A DNA stretch of 64,000 bases, taken from Holophagae bacterium (lineage in GTDB: Bacteria > Acidobacteriota > Holophagae > Acanthopleuribacterales > Acanthopleuribacteraceae). The notes beneath the pieces are model-generated. The model saw only the letters and a list, made by a program, of their open reading frames with translations, had not been told where the DNA came from and ran no database searches. Numbering within the stretch: position 1 is the stretch's first letter; each line of letters opens with the position of its first letter. The translations under genes and the position numbers were made by a program. Positions 17,747 to 25,073 of this stretch are shown piece after piece. The DNA lies in the NCBI GenBank assembly GCA_029263455.1, contig JAJCXM010000017.1:46328-110327 (forward strand). The letters are read 5' to 3'.

Positions 17747-17904
17747 ACAATAGAGAGTGATTGTCGGCCATCTGTTGAAAAATCAAAAAACACTGTTGAA
17801 TATTCATCAACTGCTGAAAATTCGACTACCGACTTGGAAATCATTGACCCCTGCTATACAGGCGTTTGTGTAGCAATAGTCCCGTTCATTAGACCCGATT
17901 GTGG

Positions 17905-17921
17905 TTGGCATGGCTCTTGAC
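17905..17921 (+). promoter_or_regulatory. Sigma-54-like promoter upstream of the GTPase cluster
   Basis: TTGGCATGGCTCTTGAC has the -24 TGGCA element and -12 TTG at the exact spacing of sigma-54 promoters, with GA where GC is expected at -12. It precedes a cluster that ends with an NtrC-type activator. The deviation at -12 keeps this tentative. Confidence 0.4.
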
Positions 17922-17971
17922 TTCAGTGAGGATAACTACGTACCGGTTATGGCGGTGTATAGGGAGTTCTC

Positions 17972-18322
17972 ATGAATAGAATGTGCGTGCGTATGATAGA
18001 TCAATGTTGGGAGAAAATGATGCATATCTGTCTCTCAGCGGGACTAACTGAGGCGCAAGCATCTGAATTGCTTTCACTTGTTCGCATCCACGTATCTACA
18101 ATCGCGAACTCTCAGTTCATGAGCCTTTTGCCTTCTCAACCAGAGATGATGAGCATTCTATTCTCTGCCGTTGACAGTGAGGCGATATTGACGCAATTAG
18201 GGGTCGACTTGAGAATGAGTAGCAAAGCCTTGACCAAGTGTTTGCTATTTCTTACCGACCAAATTTGCGAAATTGAATCGTTCCAGCACGTAGTTAACAC
18301 GAAGACGAAGGAGACAGTATGA
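17972..18322 (+). CDS. Small helical protein, first gene of GTPase cluster
   Basis: A 116-residue protein I do not recognise. It appears all-helical, with no signal peptide, and carries several Met and Cys near the N-terminus (MNRMCVRMIDQCWEKMMHIC). GGGAG lies 5 bases before the ATG. Its stop overlaps the next gene by 4 bp, so it belongs to the operon that continues through the GTPase and two-component genes. A role in that signalling pathway is inferred from position only. Confidence 0.6.
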   Translation: MNRMCVRMIDQCWEKMMHICLSAGLTEAQASELLSLVRIHVSTIANSQFMSLLPSQPEMMSILFSAVDSEAILTQLGVDLRMSSKALTKCLLFLTDQICEIESFQHVVNTKTKETV

Positions 18323-18720
18323 AAATCGAATCAATTGAGGGAATCGGACCTGTATATGGTGAAAAACTGCGTGCATCAGGGGTGACCTCGGTTGCCAAAT
18401 TGTTAGATGCCGGAGCGAGCCGCGCGGGCAGAAAAAAATTGGCCGCGCTGAGCGGTTTAGACGAAAAGAAGGTGCTGGACTTGGTCAATATGGCTGATCT
18501 ATTTCGAATTAAGGGTATTGCTGGTCAATATGCGGAATTGTTGAAAGCCTCTGGCGTGGACACCGTTAAAGAGTTGAAGACACGCAACTGTGCCAATCTA
18601 TGTGCCAAGATGAAAGAGGTCAACGAATCTCGTAGCCTGGTGAGACAGCTACCCAGTGATTCTTTGGTTAATGAGTGGATTAAAGAAGCGGGAAGCATTC
18701 CGGCAATTGTCACTCATTAA
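18319..18720 (+). CDS. DUF4332 helix-hairpin-helix protein
   Basis: A 133-residue protein with two helix-hairpin-helix-like repeats: IEGIGPVYGEKLRASGV near the N-terminus and IKGIAGQYAELLKASGV around 60-80. This arrangement is typical of DUF4332 proteins, a small family of unknown function that may bind nucleic acid through the HhH motifs. AAGGAG precedes the ATG, which overlaps the upstream stop. A 22-base hairpin lies shortly downstream. Confidence 0.78.
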   Translation: MKIESIEGIGPVYGEKLRASGVTSVAKLLDAGASRAGRKKLAALSGLDEKKVLDLVNMADLFRIKGIAGQYAELLKASGVDTVKELKTRNCANLCAKMKEVNESRSLVRQLPSDSLVNEWIKEAGSIPAIVTH

Positions 18721-18748
18721 TTAAGAATTCCTAGCTATTGATTAAGCG

Positions 18749-18770
18749 TGGGGAACGGTATCGTTCCCCA
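18749..18770 (+). terminator. Intergenic hairpin between DUF4332 and Hpt genes
   Basis: TGGGGAACG GTAT CGTTCCCCA, a perfect 9-bp stem with a 4-base loop. No clean U-run follows, so it could be a partial terminator or an mRNA processing/stability element. Confidence 0.5.
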
Positions 18771-18810
18771 GCATCTCTTCTATTCGGATTTGAAACGGGG
18801 AACATCCAAC

Positions 18811-19119
18811 ATGAACCAACTTTCTGATGGGGCTCAGTTAAAGATCGCAGAGATTAAGCGCAACTATATAGCCTCAGTTCCCTTAGTTTTGGAAGAGTTA
18901 CGGGCATTGGTGGAAGGTGGACTGTCGTCGGTTGCTCGCAGGCGAGTCGAGCAGATATCACATCGACTAGTGGGTTCCACAGGAACTTTCGGGTTGAATA
19001 AGTTAGCTCAAGCCTGCCGACTCTTTGAAGAAGCGGCGAAATTGGATTGTTCGACTGCGAAACTTATGCCGTTAGTAGCCGAGATGGAAAAGGCCTTTAA
19101 AGAGGATATTGACGCATAG
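18811..19119 (+). CDS. Hpt-domain phosphotransfer protein
   Basis: A stand-alone histidine phosphotransfer domain of 102 residues. The phosphorylatable histidine is in ISHRLVGSTGTFGLNKLA, which matches the HxLKGSxxxxG signature with Val for Lys-adjacent residue. It would shuttle phosphate between the hybrid kinase receiver and the NtrC-type regulator encoded a few kilobases downstream. The ATG used here follows GGGGA; the upstream open frame is not needed. Located between the DUF4332 gene and the coiled-coil gene. Confidence 0.82.
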   Translation: MNQLSDGAQLKIAEIKRNYIASVPLVLEELRALVEGGLSSVARRRVEQISHRLVGSTGTFGLNKLAQACRLFEEAAKLDCSTAKLMPLVAEMEKAFKEDIDA

Positions 19120-19222
19120 CGCGTTAGAAAAAGGTCAAGTTCCAGCAAATGCTTCCGAAGATAAGGTAAAGTAACTTTATATATCTTATCGCTAATTATC
19201 GTATCTAATCGGAGGCTTCTGC

Positions 19223-19771
19223 ATGGTGACAAAGAAGAAAAACACACTAGAGTCCCCCGAATCTGGCAATGTCGATAAGATTCGCGAGATCATATTTGGT
19301 GGTCAGATGCGGGACTACGAACGCCGCTTCAATGAGCTGGAGTCACAGATAAGAGCTGATTTGGACAGCCTTCGTGAGTTGTGGTCACGCCAGTTGAAGA
19401 GTCTCGAGGACTTCGTCAAGACGGAAGTCAGTCGGCTCAATGACCGTGTGCAGGCGGACAAGAAAGACAGTAAAGAGTCTTTCCGTAAAGTTGAAAGTGA
19501 CTTACGAGAGGCAGCTAGTGTCACCGAACAGTCCATCCAAGAATTAGACAACCGCCTGAGTGCGGAACAACGAGATATTCGGACTCAGATTCACGCTCAA
19601 TCGCAATCCTTTGAAGAAGCATTGGTCCAAATGAGGGAGGCACTTAAGAAAGACACCTCCAGACTTGGCGATCGACTCGAATCAGAAAAGGTATCACGCC
19701 AGGAACTTTCGGGCTTTTTTACCGAAGTCGCCATGCGCCTACAAGGGGAATTCGACCTTCCTGAAGGTTAA
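19223..19771 (+). CDS. Coiled-coil protein of the GTPase cluster
   Basis: A 182-residue protein that is nearly all heptad-like coiled coil from about 20 to 170 (for example LNDRVQADKKDSKESFRKVE). The start region has a recognisable IREIIFGGQMRDYERRFNE block, which I associate with coiled-coil partners of prokaryotic small-GTPase/OmpA loci. It is soluble, with no signal peptide. GGAGG lies 7 bases before the ATG. It is followed after 8 bp by the membrane protein, so both are probably made together and may form a complex. Confidence 0.75.
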   Translation: MVTKKKNTLESPESGNVDKIREIIFGGQMRDYERRFNELESQIRADLDSLRELWSRQLKSLEDFVKTEVSRLNDRVQADKKDSKESFRKVESDLREAASVTEQSIQELDNRLSAEQRDIRTQIHAQSQSFEEALVQMREALKKDTSRLGDRLESEKVSRQELSGFFTEVAMRLQGEFDLPEG

Positions 19772-19779
19772 GCTGTCCC

Positions 19780-21654
19780 ATGAATGATTCGCGTCAAGAC
19801 ACCGATCTAAAGGCTCTACAAGAGATTTTGCTGCGCGACCACGAGCAAGGCTTCAGAACCCTTGAAAAGCGTGTTATTGACATCGAACAACGGACTCGTG
19901 ATGTGGCTGAAGTCTTACCAACGGCTTTACGTCGCTCGGCATCGGCGGGACTGGCGCAAGCTCTGAGCGAACCGATAACTAGCAGCTTAAGACGTATTGC
20001 AAGGCGCGAACGGAAGATGCTGGCTGAAGTCATGTTTCCCGTCATTATGCCTGCCATTCGAAAAGCGGTTTTGGAATCTCTGCGCGCATGGCTCAAAACC
20101 GTCAACCATGTACTAGACCACAGCTTGTCAATGCGGGGCCTAGCTTGGCGGTGGCAGTCGATTCGCACTGGCGTGCCCTTTTCAGAGATTGTCTTGAAGC
20201 ACACGTTGATTTATCGCGTCGAACAATTATTCCTTATTCATCGGCATTCCGGTCTTCTAGTCGCCCATCAATATCACCCTGATATTACTGCTAGAGACAG
20301 CGATGCCGTGTCCGCCATGTTGACAGCCATCCAGGACTTTATGCGTGATTCATTTGAGGGTACGTCCGAGGGTGAATTGGAGGCCATTAATGTGGGAACG
20401 GCCACATTATGGGTTATCCATGATCATGATGTCGACCTGGCGTGTGTGATTCGTGGTGTCCCGCCAGAAGAACTTCGAGAAAAGATGAGGGATCTATTGG
20501 AAAAGGTGGTCGATCAAAATGGCCATTGGCTCCGTCAATTTGAAGGCGACAGCAAAGACAATGCCGCCATAGAAGCTCAATTCGAAGAGGCCATCGACCA
20601 AATGGGCGCAGAAGCGGTTCCCAAAAGCAAAAACCATACGCTTTGGGCAGTGTTCGCCGTTGCTCTTTTTTGCTGGATCGCTTGGTTTCTCTTCGTCAGC
20701 ATAAAAGATCGTCGTACACGTCTATCCTACGTGACTGCCCAATTAGAACGTGAACCTGGCTACCTCATTAACGACGCTTCGTATCATGGCGATAGGATTC
20801 GGGTATCGGGATTGAAAGATCCCATGGCGCGGGATCATAAACTTGTTCTGGGCGAGGAATACGACATTGAGGATAGTTGGGATCCCTATTTCTCGTTAGA
20901 TCCAGAACTGGTGTTGCTGAGGTTGAGATCATGGATCGAGGTGCCGGAATCCGTTCACCTAGAAGTTTCTGGTCATCAATTGATAGGCACCGGCACTGCC
21001 GAAGGTGGTTGGATCGCCAATGCCAAGCAATCAGCAGCAGCACAGCAATTAGGATATCAACTTGTCCTGGATGATGTTCAGCCGGTCGTTGACCTTGCGG
21101 CATTAAGACGTAGCCTGGAGTTACCCGACCGTGTCGTGCTTGATGCCAAGAACGACATCTGGTCGTTCTCAGGCGAGCTGAGTTGGGACGAGTGGATGGC
21201 CCTCAAGAGCCGACTCAGAGATCATCGAGTTGAGATGTCATTTGAACAATTAATCATCAGTGAATACCTGGAAGCACTGACCTTAGCGCGATTGCTCAGC
21301 GGTACTTGGGCAACCCATGAAGCGCTGGATTCTGATCTTGCGCCCTTAGACCCAACCGCTTGGCAAATGAACTTTGAGAAACTTCAGAAACTGACGACAT
21401 CGTCACGGCTGAAGTTAAGAATTGACGTTGAACCTTTCAATGACGGAACGGGCACCCTGGAAATGAATCGTGAAGTCAGGCAAAGGCGCGCGTTTGAAGC
21501 GCGCCAAATACTAGCTAGTTGGGGTGTTGATGATCAAAACATGCATATTTTGAACAATGATCCCATCGTCCTGAACGGGATTAAGGATTTGTCTTTACGC
21601 CGTGTCGATCTAAGCGTCACAATGGAGCCACCTCAACTGTTGTTGGAGCGCTAG
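19780..21654 (+). CDS. Membrane protein: roadblock-like cytoplasmic domain plus OmpA-like domain
   Basis: A 624-residue protein. Residues 1-130 are charged and helical. Residues about 140-250 (FLIHRHSGLLVAH, MLTAIQDFMRDSFEG, GTATLWVIHDHDVDLACVIRG) look like a roadblock/LC7 fold, the fold of GTPase-regulating MglB-type proteins. One membrane helix lies at about 287-307. The periplasmic part has BON-like segments (VHLEVSGHQLIGTGTAEGGW) and ends in an OmpA-C-like domain (RIDVEPFNDGTGTLEMNREV, RRAFEARQILASWGV, LRRVDLSV) in which the usual HTD motif is lost. The Ras-like GTPase gene starts inside its stop codon. I infer a membrane platform that links periplasmic state to the GTPase. Roadblock assignment is by eye. 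Confidence 0.68.
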   Translation: MNDSRQDTDLKALQEILLRDHEQGFRTLEKRVIDIEQRTRDVAEVLPTALRRSASAGLAQALSEPITSSLRRIARRERKMLAEVMFPVIMPAIRKAVLESLRAWLKTVNHVLDHSLSMRGLAWRWQSIRTGVPFSEIVLKHTLIYRVEQLFLIHRHSGLLVAHQYHPDITARDSDAVSAMLTAIQDFMRDSFEGTSEGELEAINVGTATLWVIHDHDVDLACVIRGVPPEELREKMRDLLEKVVDQNGHWLRQFEGDSKDNAAIEAQFEEAIDQMGAEAVPKSKNHTLWAVFAVALFCWIAWFLFVSIKDRRTRLSYVTAQLEREPGYLINDASYHGDRIRVSGLKDPMARDHKLVLGEEYDIEDSWDPYFSLDPELVLLRLRSWIEVPESVHLEVSGHQLIGTGTAEGGWIANAKQSAAAQQLGYQLVLDDVQPVVDLAALRRSLELPDRVVLDAKNDIWSFSGELSWDEWMALKSRLRDHRVEMSFEQLIISEYLEALTLARLLSGTWATHEALDSDLAPLDPTAWQMNFEKLQKLTTSSRLKLRIDVEPFNDGTGTLEMNREVRQRRAFEARQILASWGVDDQNMHILNNDPIVLNGIKDLSLRRVDLSVTMEPPQLLLER

Positions 21655-22154
21655 TGGCTGTTGCGAAGAAGATATGCCTAGTTGGCGAATTTGGTGTCGG
21701 CAAAACGAGCCTCATATCCCAATACGTACACCAGACCTTCTCCGAAAAATATTTCACCACCATTGGCGTTAAGATCGACAGTAAAGCCGTCTTGGTGGGA
21801 CAGATCTATGTGCGATTGGTGATTTGGGATCTGGCTGGTAAATCGGCTTTCACACATGTAGATCATGCCTATCTTCGTGGCGCTTCAGGCTACATGATGG
21901 TTTGCGACGGTACACGAAAAGAGACATTGACGAGCGCATTAACGCTTCAAGATCAAATCAAAATGCTTTTTGGAGAGAACCCATTTGTCATGCTCGTAAA
22001 TAAAGCTGACTTGATGGATGATTGGGAAATCGACAAGCAGCAATTGAGTCAGATTAGAGATCCTATTTTGAACACAAGTGCCAGAACTGGTTCGTCCGTA
22101 GAAGAGGCGTTTATGTTGATGGCAAATAGGCTAATGGACCATGAGCGTACCTGA
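21654..22154 (+). CDS. Ras-superfamily small GTPase
   Basis: A 166-residue single-domain GTPase of Ras/Rab type. P-loop GEFGVGKT (11-18), switch I TTIG (35-38), switch II WDLAGK (58-63), NKAD (116-119) and the TSA of G5 (141-143). The Ras catalytic Gln of DTAGQ is a lysine here, so intrinsic hydrolysis is likely low and a partner would control the switch. No lipidation cysteine at the C-terminus. It starts at a GTG that shares a base with the stop of the roadblock-like protein and overlaps the histidine kinase by 14 bp, so the three are translationally coupled. It is shorter than MglA-type GTPases and has a more Rab-like switch II. Confidence 0.88.
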   Translation: MAVAKKICLVGEFGVGKTSLISQYVHQTFSEKYFTTIGVKIDSKAVLVGQIYVRLVIWDLAGKSAFTHVDHAYLRGASGYMMVCDGTRKETLTSALTLQDQIKMLFGENPFVMLVNKADLMDDWEIDKQQLSQIRDPILNTSARTGSSVEEAFMLMANRLMDHERT

Positions 22155-23646
22155 AAATATCAGCGGATTTTTGCAGTCGATTTTTGCTGAGTTCGAAGCG
22201 AACTCGGTCATCAAACTCAACGAAAACGGTGTCGTTAAGGCCGTGTGGGGTGATTTGGACTTTAGCGCTTTGGCGATTCGTGAAGGCATGCGCATCGATC
22301 AATGTGTGCCTGAATTTGTAGGCCACCCGTTACGTGATGACCTAACTCTGCCCATAGTCGCATCTCCGCAAGGTCGCTATTATGCACTTCTTTACAGGGC
22401 CATACCTGATGGTGGATTGATCGTCATAAGAGACCAAACTAATCACGCGCTTGAATTAAGAACCAGGCAGCAAGCGGCCCACGATATGGCTTTGTTGCTG
22501 CGTTCTCAGTCAAAGATGATGCAGCACCTGCAGGCTTCAAACACGCGCCTGGCCAAGAGTGAGCACTATCTATCAGAAACGAACCGATTAAAGAGTCAAT
22601 TTCTTGCCACCATGGCCCACGAACTGAAAACACCATTGACCTCTATTCTTGGCTACGCGCAGCTCATGGCGGAGAAACCACGGGCAGAGGATGACGAGAA
22701 GATGGTCAATGCCATACAACGCGGATCTCGCCAGTTGATGACACTGCTAGAGAACATGCTTGATCAGAACCTCGCTAGTACCACTCAAATTGATATCCAA
22801 TTGGAACCATGTGATCTCAATTCCACCTTCAAAGACATTGAGAGCATGTTCGATCCACTTGCTCAAAGTGCTCAACTGGATTTTGCCGTCGAGACAAATG
22901 AACAGCTTCCTTTCGTTCTTACGGACGAGATCAGATTGCGCCAGGTACTGGTGAATATCATCGGAAATGCAGTGAAATTTACAAAAGTAGGACACGTCCA
23001 TGTGCATGCCGAGTGGCAGGCTGGCCAATTGCTTGTTCTTGTTAGCGACTCGGGTCCTGGCATCGAGGCCGAGGACATGGAACGTATCTTCGAGCCTTAT
23101 CAAAGGGCAGATTCAGGCGCACCAGGTATCGGGCTTGGTCTGGCCATCGTGCGTCAAATCGTCGAAGCAATGGGCGGACACGTCGAACTGGACTCAAATT
23201 TAGGGGTGGGAACAAAAATCCGTTTTTCGATAGCAGCAGATCAGATTGATCAGTCCAGGGCGGAACAGCAACGTGGCGGTATGATCGCGTTGGTTGAAGA
23301 TGACCAGGATGTCGCAGACCTTGTGAACGTTGTCCTTAGCGACCTTGGCTTTGATGTACAACATTTTAATGAAGGTCTTGGCTTGCTGGACTGGATGAAT
23401 GTACATTCGGCCGATCTGGTAATTACCGACCTACACTTACCCGGCCTAACCGGCATTGAAATCATAGCGGAGCTTAGATCAAGATCCTATGAAGGTCCCA
23501 TTATCGTGCTTTCGGCTACGTCATCGACCGACGATCGTAGACGAGCCCATGAGGCTGGTTGTAGTCTATTCTTAAAAAAACCCATTCACATGGTGCATCT
23601 ATTAACGGAAGTCGTCCGCCTAATTGAACAACGAGAAGATAAATGA
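22141..23646 (+). CDS. Hybrid sensor histidine kinase with receiver domain
   Basis: A 501-residue cytoplasmic kinase. Residues 1-105 are PAS-like; 106-150 a coiled coil; HisKA with MAHELKTPLTS and phospho-His 160; HATPase with N box around 272-280, DSGPG (303-307) and GLGLA (331-335). A receiver follows at about 380-498 with phospho-Asp 430 in VITDLHLPG and the lysine in FLKKPI. There is no membrane helix, so input must come from a partner, most likely the GTPase or the roadblock-like protein encoded just upstream. Its stop overlaps the start of the response regulator by 4 bp. Confidence 0.9.
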   Translation: MSVPENISGFLQSIFAEFEANSVIKLNENGVVKAVWGDLDFSALAIREGMRIDQCVPEFVGHPLRDDLTLPIVASPQGRYYALLYRAIPDGGLIVIRDQTNHALELRTRQQAAHDMALLLRSQSKMMQHLQASNTRLAKSEHYLSETNRLKSQFLATMAHELKTPLTSILGYAQLMAEKPRAEDDEKMVNAIQRGSRQLMTLLENMLDQNLASTTQIDIQLEPCDLNSTFKDIESMFDPLAQSAQLDFAVETNEQLPFVLTDEIRLRQVLVNIIGNAVKFTKVGHVHVHAEWQAGQLLVLVSDSGPGIEAEDMERIFEPYQRADSGAPGIGLGLAIVRQIVEAMGGHVELDSNLGVGTKIRFSIAADQIDQSRAEQQRGGMIALVEDDQDVADLVNVVLSDLGFDVQHFNEGLGLLDWMNVHSADLVITDLHLPGLTGIEIIAELRSRSYEGPIIVLSATSSTDDRRRAHEAGCSLFLKKPIHMVHLLTEVVRLIEQREDK

Positions 23647-25073
23647 CCAGTAAAACAAGCATCAAAATTCTTGTGGTTGACGATGATGACCATATCTCAG
23701 AACTGCTGACCATTTATTTTGAGGACCAGGGTTGGCAAGTTACGCGAGCTAACCGCGCATCGCGGGCGATTGCCAGCCTCAAGCAGTCAAGATTTGACAC
23801 CATCCTAGTGGATTTCCAGTTGCCCGACGGCGACGGACTGCAGATTATTGATCACATCAGACAGAGGGATGCCAAAGTACCCATTATCTTTATGACGGGC
23901 CATGGCTCGATTGATACGGCTGTCGCCGCCATGAGAGCGGGAGCATTCGAATACCTGTCTAAACCATTGAATATGGATGAAGTGCTTATCAAGGTGAGAA
24001 ATGCCCTTGAGCTGACTAACTTACGCAGAAACTTGGACATTGCGCAGGACGAGTTGGCGCGGCGTAACTACAGTCAGGGCATCATCGGGCATTCGGATGC
24101 CATGAGATCTGTCATGCGATCTGTTCGCATAGTGGCTGGCTCTGAGGTTGATCAGATTATCGTTACGGGCGAGAGTGGCGTGGGCAAGAATCTCGTCGCC
24201 AATGCCATTCACCAGGCCAGTCCTCGCCAGACAGGCCCATTTATCGAGATAACCTGTACAGCGTTGCCGGATACTTTATTGGAGAGCGAATTGTTTGGAC
24301 ATGAACGAGGCGCCTTTACCGATGCGCGAACCAAAAAGACTGGCTTGTTTGAAGCTGCGGACCGAGGCACGGCGTTCCTCGACGAGATCGGCGATATGTC
24401 CTTGTCTCTTCAGGCAAAATTGTTGGGGTTTCTAGAGAGCAGGCGAGTGCGGCGCGTGGGCAGCAATCGCGAAAAGAAAGTGGATGTTCGCGTCATCGCG
24501 GCCTCAAATCGTGACCTCTTTGAACAGGTCAAAGAGCGCAGCTTCAGAGAAGACCTTCTTTACCGACTCAATGTCATTGAAATAAACATCCCGCCCCTGC
24601 GAGAGCGTCGCCAAGATATCCCGTTGTTGGCCATGCATTTCCTCAAGATATTCGCTGAGAAGCAGCAGAAATCCGTATACTCATACTCCAACGATGCGAT
24701 AGAAAAGTTAATGTCGTTTTCGTGGCCAGGCAATGTGCGCCAATTGCGAAATGCGATAGAGCGGGCGGTCGTATTTAGTACGGGTGAGCAAATCAGCGCT
24801 GACGAATTGCCGCAAGAACAAGAATCACCGCGATTCGTTCAGGCGGCGGTGAAAGTGGTACCGCCGAATAAGGAAGAAACGTTTAATCTAGCCTCGTTAG
24901 AACGTGAATGTGTGCTGCGCGCGCTCGATCACACCAAGGGTAATCAGAGCGCGGCGGCCAAATTATTAGGCATTACTCGCAATCAAATTGTTTACAAGCT
25001 GAAGAAGTTACGCATGGAAAAAAGTCAAACTGAACCGTCCATTGACACTTTCAAAGTCCGTTCAGACCATTAA
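23643..25073 (+). CDS. NtrC-type sigma-54-dependent response regulator
   Basis: A 476-residue activator. Receiver domain 8-125 with phospho-Asp 57; AAA+ domain with Walker A GESGVGKN (176-183), Walker B GTAFLDEIGD (242-251) and an arginine-rich RVRRVGSN sensor region; Fis-type helix-turn-helix at about 425-460 (GNQSAAAKLLGITRNQIVYKL). The sigma-54 contact loop reads GAFTDA instead of GAFTGA; the essential Thr is kept. It would activate sigma-54 promoters when phosphorylated by the cluster kinase. A sigma-54-like promoter stands before the first gene, which hints at autoregulation. Its 3' end overlaps the convergent large secreted-protein gene by 23 bp. Confidence 0.9.
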   Translation: MTSKTSIKILVVDDDDHISELLTIYFEDQGWQVTRANRASRAIASLKQSRFDTILVDFQLPDGDGLQIIDHIRQRDAKVPIIFMTGHGSIDTAVAAMRAGAFEYLSKPLNMDEVLIKVRNALELTNLRRNLDIAQDELARRNYSQGIIGHSDAMRSVMRSVRIVAGSEVDQIIVTGESGVGKNLVANAIHQASPRQTGPFIEITCTALPDTLLESELFGHERGAFTDARTKKTGLFEAADRGTAFLDEIGDMSLSLQAKLLGFLESRRVRRVGSNREKKVDVRVIAASNRDLFEQVKERSFREDLLYRLNVIEINIPPLRERRQDIPLLAMHFLKIFAEKQQKSVYSYSNDAIEKLMSFSWPGNVRQLRNAIERAVVFSTGEQISADELPQEQESPRFVQAAVKVVPPNKEETFNLASLERECVLRALDHTKGNQSAAAKLLGITRNQIVYKLKKLRMEKSQTEPSIDTFKVRSDH

